Below are positions 23,128 to 34,100 of a stretch of DNA of 64,000 bases, in pieces. The first letter of the stretch is position 1. Each line of letters begins with the position of its first letter. A program made the translations under genes and the position numbers. The notes under the pieces were generated by a model. It did not search any database, had not been told where the DNA came from, and saw only the letters and a list, made by a program, of their open reading frames with translations. The stretch is from Globisporangium splendens. Its lineage: Eukaryota > Oomycota > Peronosporomycetes > Pythiales > Pythiaceae. The stretch is taken from positions 523,330-587,329 of the forward strand of contig VFIW01000020.1 in assembly GCA_006386115.1 (NCBI GenBank), read 5' to 3'.

Positions 23128-24213
23128 TTACATTTCCTCCATCAGCGCGTTCAACACGAGCTCGACGTTGCCGTTGGTTTCCTCGAGACGCTGGATCGCA
23201 CGCGTGGTGTCGACGTCAGGGAGGATGTCACGGATGGTCGAGAGCTGGTCCGCCCACTTCTTCTCCTCCTCCGAGACAACCACTTCGACGATTTCCTCCT
23301 CGATGGATGGAGTGGTCTGTTCCGCAACTTGCTCCCACTCGCTGTCCGCGCTCGTTGGAGCTGGCTGAGCGACTTCAACGACTTCGCCCGCAACCACCAC
23401 GTCTTGCTCAGACGCGCTTCTCTTCTTGAACTCGTTGACAGCGTCCTTCGCCAACTCGCTGATGCTCGCCGCAGCAGACTTGATGCCCTCGGCGGCGTCC
23501 ATCACCACCTGCTCCTTCTTCAAGTCCTCAACACGTTCCTTGGCAAACACGGTGATGCCGACGGCAGCCGACGAAATGCCTTGGGCGGCATCGCGCACCA
23601 TCTGCTCCTTCTTCATCTCTTCAATGACTTCCTTGGCGAACACGCTGATACCATCCGCCGCAGCCTTGATGCCTTCAGTAGTGTCCTTGAGCATTTGGTC
23701 GAATGGAATTTCCTGGATCGATTGGCGGGCCTGGTTCAGCGACTTGCGGGCTTCCTCCGCGGCAGTCTTAAGCGCTTCATTCGTGTACACGACACCGGTC
23801 TGCACGCCCGACTGCGCACGCTGCGCCCACTGTTCGTGCTTGACCTTCTCCATCGCAGCGTTCAAGGTCTCAACGAGTTTCTCAATCGCTTTGAGGATCG
23901 GGTCCGCAACGTGTTCCTGGAACACGACCTGAGCGCGTGGCGCCGTCACGAAGCGAACAGTCTTGTAGCTGCCGTCCGAGGTCGCAAACGCCTGCACAGC
24001 GGCATTGAACTCGGCTTCCGACGTCACGTTCACGACATCGCCCTCCGCGTCCGTGTACTGCACGACAAACGAGCCGCTGGACAAGTCGAAGGTCGTCTCG
24101 AAGAGCTTCGTGAGCTCCTCGAAGTGGAACTCGCCGAGGTTCACGAAGAGGCGGTGGATCTCGCCCTTGTTGCAGATCTTGAGCGGCACGAACGGGTCCT
24201 GCGTGGTGGCCAT
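23128..24213 (-). CDS. PB1-UBA protein with LIR-like motif; candidate autophagy receptor
   Basis: Single exon, 361 residues, ATG at 24213. N-terminal PB1 domain (about 8-95): the beta-1 lysine in PLKICNKGEIHRL and an acidic OPCA loop in YTDAEGDVVNVTSEAEF, so it could pair head-to-tail like p62/NBR1. The middle holds three exact-length 31-residue amphipathic repeats (QMLKDTTEGI..., QMVRDAAQGI..., QVVMDAAEGI...) resembling lipid-binding 11-mer helices. At about residue 293, DSEWEQV fits the LC3/ATG8-interacting core (acidic, W-x-x-V). The C-terminus (WADQLSTIRDILPDVDTTR, then AIQRLEETNGNVELVLNAL) is a UBA-like ubiquitin-binding fold. PB1 + LIR + UBA is the layout of selective autophagy receptors; there is no ZZ finger or FW domain. 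The role is inferred. The next gene upstream is divergent and carries a related PB1. Confidence 0.85.
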   Translation of the reverse strand: MATTQDPFVPLKICNKGEIHRLFVNLGEFHFEELTKLFETTFDLSSGSFVVQYTDAEGDVVNVTSEAEFNAAVQAFATSDGSYKTVRFVTAPRAQVVFQEHVADPILKAIEKLVETLNAAMEKVKHEQWAQRAQSGVQTGVVYTNEALKTAAEEARKSLNQARQSIQEIPFDQMLKDTTEGIKAAADGISVFAKEVIEEMKKEQMVRDAAQGISSAAVGITVFAKERVEDLKKEQVVMDAAEGIKSAAASISELAKDAVNEFKKRSASEQDVVVAGEVVEVAQPAPTSADSEWEQVAEQTTPSIEEEIVEVVVSEEEKKWADQLSTIRDILPDVDTTRAIQRLEETNGNVELVLNALMEEM

Positions 24214-25912
24214 GGTGGTTTCCTTTTTGCTTCTGGTGTTCTCTGTGGTCTTCTGATAAGAAAGAACAATGAGAGCGTCTTGGGAAGGAAGGGAGGCGCG
24301 TGGCGAAGAAAAGAAAGAGGAGAAGGGAAACACCATCACGCTGTAACTGTCTCGTTGCCTTCAACCCCTAATAAGGGGTTGGACTCTACTTTGTTGGGGT
24401 AGAAGAAAGCGAAAGGGGGACGCCGAAAACAGGATTTTTCGTTCGTTTTCGAGCGAAAGGGTGGGACCAGATTTGTTTTTTGTATGGGAGCTTGTATCGG
24501 CTGTTTTTCTCAGTAGAGGACGCGCGTGCAGATAAAGTGGATGCAGCCTTGTTTTAGGGGCTGGTATAGAGCAAAGTGTGGTGTGATTTGCACTATTTTC
24601 AAGGTTACAAACGCTGAAACGGGGTTAAAATTCGAGATTCTTCGAGACAGCGATCTTGAGCCTTGCACAGAAGACAGGTCTCGAATCTCGGAAAACAGTG
24701 ATTCCAGTGGAGTTTCCATTTCTCTAAAAGCACATATTCACAGTTTTGAAAATATTACTTTAAAAGGGACCCAATGGAATCATGTGTCTTGATGCCACAC
24801 GGAATGATGGTTTTGCACCTTTTATGCCCAAAGCAAAATAGAAACGCTGTGCAACAAATTAAGTCGGACGCACATAAGTGCTAAAAACGAGCCTTTTGGT
24901 GTGTTTATGCTTGACCAAAGAGTGTTCATGAGCCAAACCCGATCCGATTATGCGACCGCCTTTGGCTTTTTTCCCCATTTTCTCAGCTCAAAAGACAGAG
25001 AGGCTGGGCATTTCTGGCACAATTATGATCGACAGACCGCGTTCCTGAACATCTTCTGGAATGTGCGAAGACCTCAACTGCGTTCGCTGTGTGGACCACG
25101 TTTGCCTCAGCACAAACGCAGTTAACAGACAAATTGCCTTGCACTGCACTCTGTTCATCGAACGGAAGGGCTCGCTCGATACAATCGTAACAGGGACTGC
25201 AGCAGAATCAGATCTTTCAGACACATTCACTTGGACCTTGCGCTGTCGAACACACTGGAGGCTGCTTGGGAAAAGAGTGAGCCATGCAGGAGCAACTGAC
25301 AGAGCATATGTTTAGCCGATTTTACTGTGAGAGCGAGTCAAGCGTCTGGCTGCGCTGGTTTTTGTCCATTTAGTAGAAGTGGGTTGTCGGCTCTGTCGAG
25401 ATCTGAAGCTGTAGCGACACGTTTTTCCAACCGAAAGGCTCATGGCACATGCAAACAAATGCGCAATGAAGGAAGACGTTGAGGAAACGGAAAGAGACAT
25501 ATTCACCTGCGCATAAAGTATATAAAAGCAGCACTTGTGACACACTTTGTGATGCTTTGGAGGGAATGGATATGCGATCAACTCGCCAACAATTTTGAAC
25601 GGAAACTAAAACATCGTAAGTAAAACCATAGGTTCATCCTTTTAAAAACACAGCTCTTCGACCCATTCACCTTGCTGTTGCTTCACGAGCACACCAATAA
25701 AACGCATCTCTCTGTGTGCCAACTTTAGTAGACGCCTGTTGCCGCGCCCTAGCCCCTGCTTTTCTTGCGTCATATCCTTGGTCATTCGCTACTACCCGCG
25801 TGGATGGCTTCACTAGCGGCGGCGGTGCTCGAGTCAGCGCGAACGAGATGCCACGTACGCGTCATTCTCGCATGTGCAGGCGAATACCGGAAAGGGAATC
25901 AGCAGCGCCAAC
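24214..25912. other. Divergent promoter region between the two PB1 genes
   Basis: About 1.7 kb between head-to-head genes. No gene seen. A TATA-like GTATATAAAA lies at about 25518-25527, and an acceptor-like CATGTGCAG at 25871-25879 suggests the PB1-RBD gene may have a 5' non-coding or additional coding exon upstream. Confidence 0.45.
24363..24380. promoter_or_regulatory. CArG-box palindrome upstream of the PB1-UBA gene
   Basis: AACCCCTAATAAGGGGTT is an 18-base sequence with inverted arms; its core CC-TAATAA-GG matches the SRF/MADS-box consensus CC(A/T)6GG. It lies 150 bases upstream of the PB1-UBA ATG. The 14-base core recurs at 61415-61428. Confidence 0.5.
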
Positions 25913-26593
25913 ATGCCGCTCGAGATCAGCTACAAGAACGAGGTGCATCGCGTCGACAGCGCAACCAGCGATGCGTTCCACGTCGACGACCTCAAGCGCC
26001 TGTTCGCGACGACGTTCCGCTTGGCGATCGGCAATTTCCTCGTGCTCTACCGAGACGACTCGGAGCGGCTGTTCAGTCTGGTCTCAGAGCAGGACTACAT
26101 CCACGCCTCCCGCGTTCTGGCGACCAGTAGCAATAGGCAGAGCGGTGACCCCGTGCTGCGCTTCTTCGCGGTCGATCGGAGCTACTACAATCCGTTTCGA
26201 TCGTCGCCGGACAACACGTTGATCGCGGTCGCGAGGCTCCCGGATGCGCTACTGGCGCCGGATGCCACGCAGCCGATCACGGGCGTACGTATTTGCATCT
26301 ACACGGACCACACGGTGGCGAGCACCGTGGAGCATATCTTTACGTGTTACATGCAAGCACTTGATACGGTCGCACAGCACCAGTTTGACCCCGCGAAATT
26401 TCTCTTGAAGGTCACAGGCGACAGCACGTCTCAGAGCTGCTATTTGACTGATCGGCTTCGGGTCCTGAACGAGTACGAGTACGTGCGGCAATGCCATCGC
26501 GCTGACCAGACGATTCACTTGGAAGTGATCCCGAAAGCTGCCGTGAGCGACGAGGATCTTGCGCTCTCACAGCGAGCTGCTCCGCCCTGCTAA
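25913..26593 (+). CDS. PB1 + PI3K Ras-binding-domain protein (chimera candidate)
   Basis: Intronless frame, 226 residues from ATG 25913 (an upstream in-frame extension without ATG exists and may be a spliced exon). Residues about 1-72 are a PB1 domain ([13 protein letters not shown] ... [13 protein letters not shown] ... [18 protein letters not shown]) close to the PB1 of the divergent neighbour at 24213. Residues about 120-215 are a PI3K-type Ras-binding domain ([48 protein letters not shown]), sharing long runs with the RBD of the PI3-kinase at about 15425-15660. No kinase, C2 or helical part follows; the frame ends 20 residues later. It could act as a small Ras/Rho-binding adaptor that pairs with other PB1 proteins; this is inference. 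Confidence 0.78.
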   Translation: MPLEISYKNEVHRVDSATSDAFHVDDLKRLFATTFRLAIGNFLVLYRDDSERLFSLVSEQDYIHASRVLATSSNRQSGDPVLRFFAVDRSYYNPFRSSPDNTLIAVARLPDALLAPDATQPITGVRICIYTDHTVASTVEHIFTCYMQALDTVAQHQFDPAKFLLKVTGDSTSQSCYLTDRLRVLNEYEYVRQCHRADQTIHLEVIPKAAVSDEDLALSQRAAPPC

Positions 26594-27375
26594 GGGAACC
26601 ATTACTTATTTCCGATTGACTGGAAGCCAAGCCCTGTGTAAGCGTATGGCGAATCACGTGCCTCAGAGAAGACTTTCACGATGGATCTGTTCGTACTGCG
26701 ATTAGATGTAGGCTGTAAACAGAAAGCTGCGAAGCAGTACGAGTACAAGCTTTCGCCAATTGGATATTTGCATGTATTGCAAACCGCGTCGCTGTAGCTT
26801 AAAGCACCGGTGTAAATAGACTATACCAACGCAAGCACGTGCATCAATACGCCGACCAGTGCATGTGGGTGAAGCCATGGAGAAGGCGCAGATCTTTTAC
26901 GAGCGCTCCCCCATTGAACTTGCGTGGTGAAGATCGCAATCCCGCAGTGAGCCTTTTCCATATGGTGTGTCTGAACTGGTCTGGCACTTCAAGTTGGAGC
27001 ATGCGCCTACGTGGCCCACACAGTTTAGTATTTTCAATTTTCAGCCAATCATCGTTTACTCTTATCTTCATTTTAGCCCATTATATTGCAGTAACCAACT
27101 TGAGGCAAACAACTACCTCTCCAACTAAGTTAAATGCCTCATGTCGTAGTGAACCGCGCACTCGTGGGCATTCAAGACCTCTTAATTACCTATAAGCAGG
27201 TAACTATTGAATGAGAAGGTCATGAGACTGTCGTTCGATCGTCGTCTCGTTGCTGTTCTGCCGCGCAGACGCCCATTACGTCGCGCGACTACGAAGTCAC
27301 TATTTGGATCGTCGCGTCGGACGTGTGCATTCCGCATTGTGCGCGTGTGATTAGTACGCTCTCCTCCCTCTCGCC
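26594..27375. other. Intergenic
   Basis: No gene seen. Contains CCAAT-type sequences near 27040 (CAGCCAATCATC) and a short CCTCCCTCTC leader directly before the PH-Sec14 ATG. Confidence 0.4.
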
Positions 27376-30235
27376 ATGAGCAGTGCGCCGGCGCCCCCTC
27401 CTCCACTGTCATCCACGTCGTCGTCGTCGTCGCTCCCGGCGTCCGCGGGTCTCTCGACGCCGTACAATGGCAGCACCGCGGACGATGTCACCTCCACGTC
27501 GTCGTCGTCGTCCAAGAGCTCCATCAACCCCCCGCGGTTGAGCCGCCTGAGCTCCAGCTCCGGATCGTTCTCACAGAAATCGCTGCAGAGTTTCCGCACG
27601 GTGTCGCTGCCGGGCCTCTTCCCGGGCACGCACTTGGGCATCCTCGCGTCGGGTTTGTTGGACAAGCGCCGCGATGGTGCTGTGCGCGGTGGATGGGCCA
27701 AGCGACTCTTCATTCTTTCTACTAAGAGCTTGCACTACTACCGGAAAGCGGAAGAGTTTGAGCTCTTCGGCAAGGAGCGCGGACAGGTGTGCATGCGCAT
27801 TTGCATTAGGATACCATTCTGTGGGTATGAGCAATGACTGATTTTCGCTTGGTGGTGCATTTTTGGACGACTAGGTGTTGCTCTCGGATATGGGGTACGC
27901 GAAACTCGTTGCCCCGGAAGACGCCCCGTATGGAGCCGTCGAGGCGAACACACCGTCGTATTTTTGCGCAGTGCTGTCGGTACGTGGAACATGGTTTTGA
28001 CGGCCAACAGAAGCATTATTGCTGCACTAGCCGATGGGAATGGTTAAATGCTAACGTGTCGTTTGCATTGTATGCATGGAAATCTGTAGAAACGCAAGAC
28101 GTTGCTGCTGTTTTTACGAGCAGATTCGCTGGAGTATGCGCAATGCTGGGTGAACATTATTAACTATGCGCTCCAGACTGCAAAGTCAGTGGATTTCTCG
28201 CCGAAATGGTCGAACGAGACCATGCAAACGTTCATCGCAGCGGCTTCTGGGTGTGAAAACGATATCACTTTGTCTTTGATTGCATCGAAAGTTGTGTGAA
28301 GTACTGACATGCCATATTAATCTCTCGGTCACAGCAATTTTCAGGATTTGAAGCCAGACGAGCAGAAAATCGAGGAAGTAGTTGACAACAAGACGGTAGG
28401 AACAGTGTATACTCGATGTCTTGTGCTTGGTGGTCATTTTCACTTACCACCGCTTCATTTCCTGCGAATGCGTTGCAGCACCCACCAAAAGTGCTCGTTA
28501 TTAGCGTCGCATCGACTTCGAATTCCTCTCGACAGGCGACAACAGAGCACGTCGTGAAGCGTCAAGTTGAGCTCCACGCAGAGATCAAATTGGGCGCGTT
28601 TGGCAAAAAGGATTCGTGCATCTTGGTGCTCAGCGATGGCGAAGAGGTGCAAATTCCACACCAATTGCTCGGCAATGACGTCAAAAGTTTGCTGACTACT
28701 GAGAAGCAAATTACGCTCTCGACGCCGCCACGAACTCAAGACACGCGACCCAACATCGTGTCGGTCTCGAAAGTGCACGGTACTGTTTGCTTCGCGTTTC
28801 TCATTCAGTGTTATTTTCTTTGTTCATTATTTACTGACGCTCTTCATGTGTGTGTTCCGCCATCTCAGTCACATTTCGATGCACGCGCGTACCTCCACCT
28901 CCTGTAGTTCCTCAGCCATTGGGGATTCCTCCAGTGACCGTGAACCAACCATCAACGTTCTCGGTGGCGTTTCCTGGCGCTCTCGGTGGGCTCTTTTTGC
29001 TGAGCTCCTTTATTTCCTTCTACTGCTCGTCGCCGTTTGAAGGATTGATGAAAATCACGATCGTGCTTGGGGTTCTGCTCTCCATTTCACAGATCGCGCA
29101 ATTTGCCAGCTGGTAAGTATCTGTGCATTGTTGAGGCAATGCAGTGGTTAATCGTATCTCAAACTAATCTGTCTGATCTGCTTCACATGGTTAGTGCATA
29201 CGAGGCTCAGCTACTCGAGAGCTCCAAAGCCTCATCCTCCCTGGCGTCCACACACAGCAGTGCTACGACTTCATCTGATAGTGACCTCGTGTTTCACATG
29301 CGTGTGGACAAGATCGAAGTCATCGAATCCGATCAGGACTTGGAACCAAGTGTGCGAACACCAGAGATGTCACCTTCGTCCGTGGCAAGCGGCGGTGCGG
29401 ATTTATCAGAAGGAGACAGCGAGACGACTGGGTCGCGCATTTCTGGCGGTCCGCTCCCATTCTCTGCGCGTTTCATCGCGGCCGAGAAGGGTGACGAAGA
29501 GAAGGGACGACAACGGTATCAGAACACGTTGCAATGGCGGAAGGAGAACGACATTGACAACATCCTCGTCACGCCGCACCCGACGTTTGAGACCATCAAG
29601 AAGTACTACCCGCAGTACTTCCATGGTCGCTCAAAAGCTGGGCAACCAGTCTACTACGAACGACCAGGAAAGATTGATCTCGCGGCGCTCAAACGCGAAG
29701 GCTTGTCGATCGAAGATTTGTTGCGGCATTACATGTACATTACCGAGTATCTGTGGCGTGTGATTGAGCCAAGTGACACGGGCCGATCGCTGACCGTGCT
29801 CGATGTCACTGGCATTGGCATGTACGACCTGGGAGGTGAAGTGCTGGACTTTATCAAGCGCGCGTCCAGCTTCACAGGCGCGCATTACCCCGAGCGAAGC
29901 GCGCACATCTTTATCATCAATATCCCCGGCTGGTTCAACATGATTTGGCGAATGGTGAAGCCCATGATCGACCCAGTGACACGAGAAAAAGTGAGTCTCT
30001 TTGTTTATGATGCTTTCCCGATTTTGTGCGCTTATGGCTCCATGATTGCTGACTTTTGCTGCTTGCTGAGTAGGTTCACATGCTGAAGGGCAGCGCGATT
30101 CTGCGTGAGTTGGAGACGCTGATCGACATCGAGAACATCCCGCGGGATCTTGGAGGAAAAGGTCCGGCGCTGGGCGAGTCTGAAGAGGAAATCGAGCTGG
30201 CAGCGCATGTCAACAAGTACCTGCATGCCAACTGA
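27376..30235 (+). CDS. PH-transmembrane-Sec14 (CRAL-TRIO) lipid-transfer protein
   Basis: About eight exons: 27376-27786, 27875-27979, 28090 to about 28294, about 28335-28396, about 28477-28779, about 28869-29112, about 29194-29990 and about 30074-30235, some 760 residues. Domains: Ser-rich leader; a PH domain spread over exons 1-3 (SGLLDKRRDGAVRGGWAKR ... LFILSTKSLHYYRK ... LLLFLRADSLEYAQCWVNII, the closing helix with its Trp); a loop-rich middle; a pair of hydrophobic segments (GALGGLFLLSSFISFYC and ITIVLGVLLSISQIAQF); then Sec14 (YYPQYFHGRSKAGQPVYYER, LTVLDVTGIGMYDL, IFIINIPGWFNMIWRMVKPM, LKGSAILRELETLIDIENI, PRDLGG). Sec14 proteins exchange phosphoinositides and other lipids; here one is tethered to a membrane and targeted by a PH domain. 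Fits the lipid-signalling theme of nearby genes. Confidence 0.88.
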
Positions 30236-30772
30236 TGATGCCAAGGAAAGGAAGAATTTTAGATAGTAAACACGCGAATGAGGTACAGTTGAATGGCTCT
30301 TCGCGGTGTACTGAGACGTCCGCATCATGTGGCGCTGCCGTCAGCACATGACGTCATTTCCGCTGGGCGTAATGGCTGCCACGAGTGCACAATGTCGCGC
30401 ATGACTGCGGCAATGCAACATGCGGTGGCAAGGTGTCTTTCTGTCACACTTCAGATGGTGGCGAGAGACTCGGAGCACTATTTCAGCCAATCATGATGCG
30501 TGATGTGGTAGTAGCCAGTTGAAGTACTTCGTTTTAGCCAATCGTCGGTTCGTATTGAAAATCCAGTCGGCATCGCACACATAAATAGCCTCTATAAAGT
30601 ATATGTGAGTATATTACATCAGTTAGGTCATAATCCGTCCTCTATCAGACTCAATATCACTGGAATACCTATCATAAGAGGATGAACGACCCAAACTGAG
30701 TTTTTTGTGCGATTGTGAGGGAGTGAGCTGTGCATATCGAAAAGCTAGTTCCAAAGCAAACACAAGACCAAG
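30236..30772. promoter_or_regulatory. Promoter region with two CCAAT boxes
   Basis: No gene seen. CAGCCAATCA (about 30483) and TAGCCAATCG (about 30535) lie 240-290 bases upstream of the ATG at 30773, with AT-rich TATAAAG-like sequence near 30592. The assignment as promoter is inference from position. Confidence 0.35.
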
Positions 30773-32328
30773 ATGTTTCTGCGCGCAGTGAAAAGCCACG
30801 CCAAGTACGGCATCGCGCTGCTGGGCGCACCCACGGCGCTCTCCTACGCGCACGCTGAGCCGCGCGTCTACGCCAGCGGGTACGTTGCTTCTTCTTGTTA
30901 ATGGCGGCTTTAAAGTCGAAGCACATGGCAAGGAGAGGCGGGGAGGGAGGGAGAGTGATTCAGTTGTGTGTTAAACGAATGTGGCGATCATTTTTTGTGT
31001 GGGCGTTGTGGACGTGCAGGGAAGCACTGGGACGTGGCGTGCGTCTTGAATTGTGGAAGGCAAAGGTGCGAGAGATTTCAGCGAAGGGGGCAGTGTGATA
31101 CGATGGAAACCTGGTGCTGACGGCTTCTGTTGCTGCTTTTGTAGCACGAAAACGTGGTGGTTCTCGACTTTGAGAGCGAATTGATCCAACTGGGCATCAC
31201 GAAGATCCGAAACTACGAAAACGCTGGTATGCATAAGAGAATGTAGGAAGGAAAAGCGTGGGTTTTCTTTCGTGAGCTGACGAAAATGTGGTGTCTAATG
31301 TGATTGCGCCAGGTGCGCAATTCGTGCACGACGCGAACTCGGTTCTGCGAGCTGCCGTCGATTTGGCGCTGACGGAATTGCCAAACGATGAGGAAGCTGT
31401 TGTGACGACTCCGCGTGGACACAAATGCGAAGGTGTCGTCTTTGAAGACGATGTGAAGGTCGTTGGCATCAGCATCGCCAAGAAGCCAGAGGTGCAAAAG
31501 GGGTATGTGATACTTTGCTGCGGTCTGTTTTGCAGTGCTTTACTATGCATGGGGTTAACAATCGTTGGTATGTGTTTTTTGTTTTTGTTTTTTGCATGGA
31601 AAAAGGCTGCAACAGGTTCTTGAGACCACGCTGCCGTTTGAGTCCAAATTGGGCGAGATCATTGTCGCGGACGTTGGTAAAGGAGATTTCAAAGTACGTT
31701 GTTTTTTGTACCGCGTATACAGTGACGCAAGCAAGGTCCTAATGATGTTGTCCGTCGTTTTCGTGTTGCTCAGATTGTGAAGGCGTCGCTTCCAGATGAC
31801 TTGGATGGGCACGAGGTGCTGCTCTTGTGCCCCGACCTTGCCGCTATCGAGCAAGTCAGCAAGACTATCCACGTGAGTAAATCAAAGCAGAACTGTGGTG
31901 TTATTTTGTGTTTCTTACGCGCAATTTGCGATGTGGAATGCTTCGCTATAGTTGCTCCGCCAGCAGGGCGTGGACGAGGAAAAGATCACGGTTGTCACGT
32001 TGGTGACGTGTCCGGAAGCCGCCGACAGCTTTTGCCAGGTACGATCACCTATCTATCTTTGCCTCTTTCGTTCTAGGTGACGACCTAATGCATGATGCCG
32101 ACACCGATTATGCAGACTTTTGGCGAAGCGCGCCTCGTGACGGCTGCGTTTGATGCCACGCGGGACAAGGAAGGGTACATCGTGCCAGGTTTCGGCGATT
32201 TTGAAGAGCGATACCTTGGAGGCGCTGCGACGGTCGTCGATCTTCCCGAGGAAGCAGAATCGGTGTCTGATGACAGCGACTTGTCCAAGAAGCTCACGTC
32301 GTGGTGGCCGTTTGGCTCGAAGAGCTAA
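30773..32328 (+). CDS. Uracil phosphoribosyltransferase-like protein lacking the PRPP loop
   Basis: About eight exons beginning with MFLRAVKSHAKYGIALLGA (basic, amphipathic; possible mitochondrial presequence). The fold-specific blocks of uracil phosphoribosyltransferase are present: FVHDANSVLRAAVDLALTEL, VTTPRGHKCEGVVFED (compare VTTPTGYKYEGV in known enzymes), KITVVTLVTCPEAADSFC and the uracil-side GYIVPGFGDFEERYLG. The PRPP-binding loop, usually a Thr-Gly-x-Ser/Thr sequence after the central beta strand, is replaced: LLLCPDLAAIEQVSK. An acidic/basic tail follows, ending WWPFGSKS. So the UPRT-fold assignment is solid but salvage activity is doubtful; a regulatory or non-catalytic role is possible. 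Introns: for example GTACGT donor after YASG and acceptors before EALGRG, HENVVV and GAQFVH. Confidence 0.8.
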
Positions 32329-32986
32329 GCCAGCGACGTGCTTTCGCTGAGCAATTGTAAATCAGTGTCTTTCGTGCTCCATGGTTTGTCTTGAACGCTC
32401 ATGGATGCGTGCTCCTTTAGTTGGCGTCAGCGTCTTGGTTGGTCCGTGAAGCAGCGAGATAGAACCTGCATGTGATGAGGTCAAGACTGCACTTTGTAAT
32501 AAAAACATCTGTTGTAGAAGCTTCGTTTGCCTTGGTGCACTGTTAAAATACCAACAGCAACTGATTGGCAGGTTGCGGTCGCAAAGGCCATCGAAGGTCT
32601 TGGATGCAAGTGAGTCACTCAGTGGGACTTTAGTCGAATCACTGACTCATTAGAATCGATTAACCCCTTTGACACCACGTCCTGCATCTTCCAAGCGAAG
32701 CAGCAGACTTGAACCTTCATGAAGTGACATAACGTGATGTGTTTTTTACGCTACACCCTCTTTGACAAGTATTTTTCAATATGTGTCACTTTATGTTGCT
32801 TCTTCAAAAGTCTTCAAAAGTACTTCTTTGGCATCGCTGCCACGTACGCAGCGTCATCGGAATGGGTCTTCTGTAAAGGCAAACCACAGTACGCACCTTC
32901 TCCTTTAGATGGGAATCTTTTGTCCCAAGAAGACAAAATTTCTGTCACAGAAGGCGCGAGTAAGAAGCACACCACAGCCGCGCAGC
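32329..32986. other. Intergenic
   Basis: No supported gene. An AATAAAA-type signal near 32499 may serve polyadenylation of the UPRT-like gene. Confidence 0.4.
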
Positions 32987-34100
32987 ATGGGCATGAACTT
33001 TAAGGTCACGTTCTCCAACGGCACGTCCATCAAGCTACTCGGCCTGGCGGACGGCATCACACTCGACGAGCTGCGCGCCGAACTGTACTCGAAGACGCAG
33101 ATCCCGCCAGAAGAGCAGCATGGTAAGTGCGTCTTCTTCTGGCAGCTCACATGACAGCATGCGTGCATCGCTGTTGTCGCCTCGTTCTCTCTATGTATAT
33201 ATTGTGCATAAGGGGCAGGTCGCTTACTCTTACGTTCGCACACGTGCTTGTTAGTGATGGCAGGGTATCCGCCGAAACCTCTTGAAGGCGAAGGGGTACG
33301 TATGGTGTTCGACGCATGGAAGCTCCTAAATGTGCTTGAATCGGGTCAACAGAAGCGATCTAATGCCATTTATTGTTGTGCTATTGCAGACAAGCACGCT
33401 GCAATCGCTTGGTATTCGATCAGGCTCGGTGCTGGTGCTCAAGGAGGCACCCGCAGGCAGCAGCGGTCCTGCGACGCCACCGACCGTCTTCCTGCGCCGC
33501 GTCGTGCCGGCGGACAACAGTTGCCTCTTCAATGCGATTGGGTACGCGCTCGGCAAGGGCAAGACGGGCAACGCGAATGCGATGCGCCAGTGCATCAAGG
33601 ACACGATCCTGGCGAACCCAGATATGTACTCGGACGTGTTTCTCGGTCGCCCCGTGTACGAGTACTGCGCGTGGATCCAGGATGAGAAGTCGTGGGGCGG
33701 CGAGATCGAGGTGTCGATCCTGTCGCAGTACTACAAGGTTGAGATGGTTGTGTTCGACGTCACGAGCATGAGCCGCCTCTGCTATGGCGAGGACCAGGGC
33801 TTCTCGCAGCGCATGTTCCTGCTCTACGACGGCGTGCATTACGACCTCGTCGTGGAGTCTCCGTCCAAGACGGCACCCGAGAGCCGCGACACGGCGCTGT
33901 TCCCTATCAACGACTTTACGAAAGTGGAGCGTGCGAGCGAAGTCGCCGTCGAGGCGCACCAGAACCACGAATACACGGATCTCAATCGCTTCAGCATCCA
34001 GTGCCTCGTGTGCCGCCAGGGGTTCACGGGACAGCGAGAAGCGCAGGCGCATGCGGAGGAGTCAGGGCACCGCGAGTTTGGCGAAGTGCGGCCGTCGTGA
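32987..34100 (+). CDS. YOD1: OTU1/YOD1-type deubiquitinase
   Basis: Three exons: 32987-33122, about 33255-33297 and about 33390-34100, some 296 residues. N-terminal ubiquitin-like (UBX-like) domain: NFKVTFSNGTSIKLLGL ... GYPPKPLEGEG ... LGIRSGSVLVL. OTU catalytic domain: DNSCLFNAIGYALG supplies Asp and the nucleophile Cys; HYDLVV supplies the His. A C-terminal C2H2 zinc finger (CLVC, x12, H, x5, H) closes the protein. This is the full YOD1/Otu1 layout; family members trim ubiquitin on p97/Cdc48 clients in ER-associated degradation. Two ATGs (32987 and 32993) are in frame; the first is used here. Confidence 0.92.

Noticed and set aside
23107..24402. Plus-strand open frame (about 431 codons) opposite the PB1-UBA gene
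   Set aside because: Mirror of a GC-biased coding strand. PB1, 31-residue repeats and UBA are all on the minus strand.
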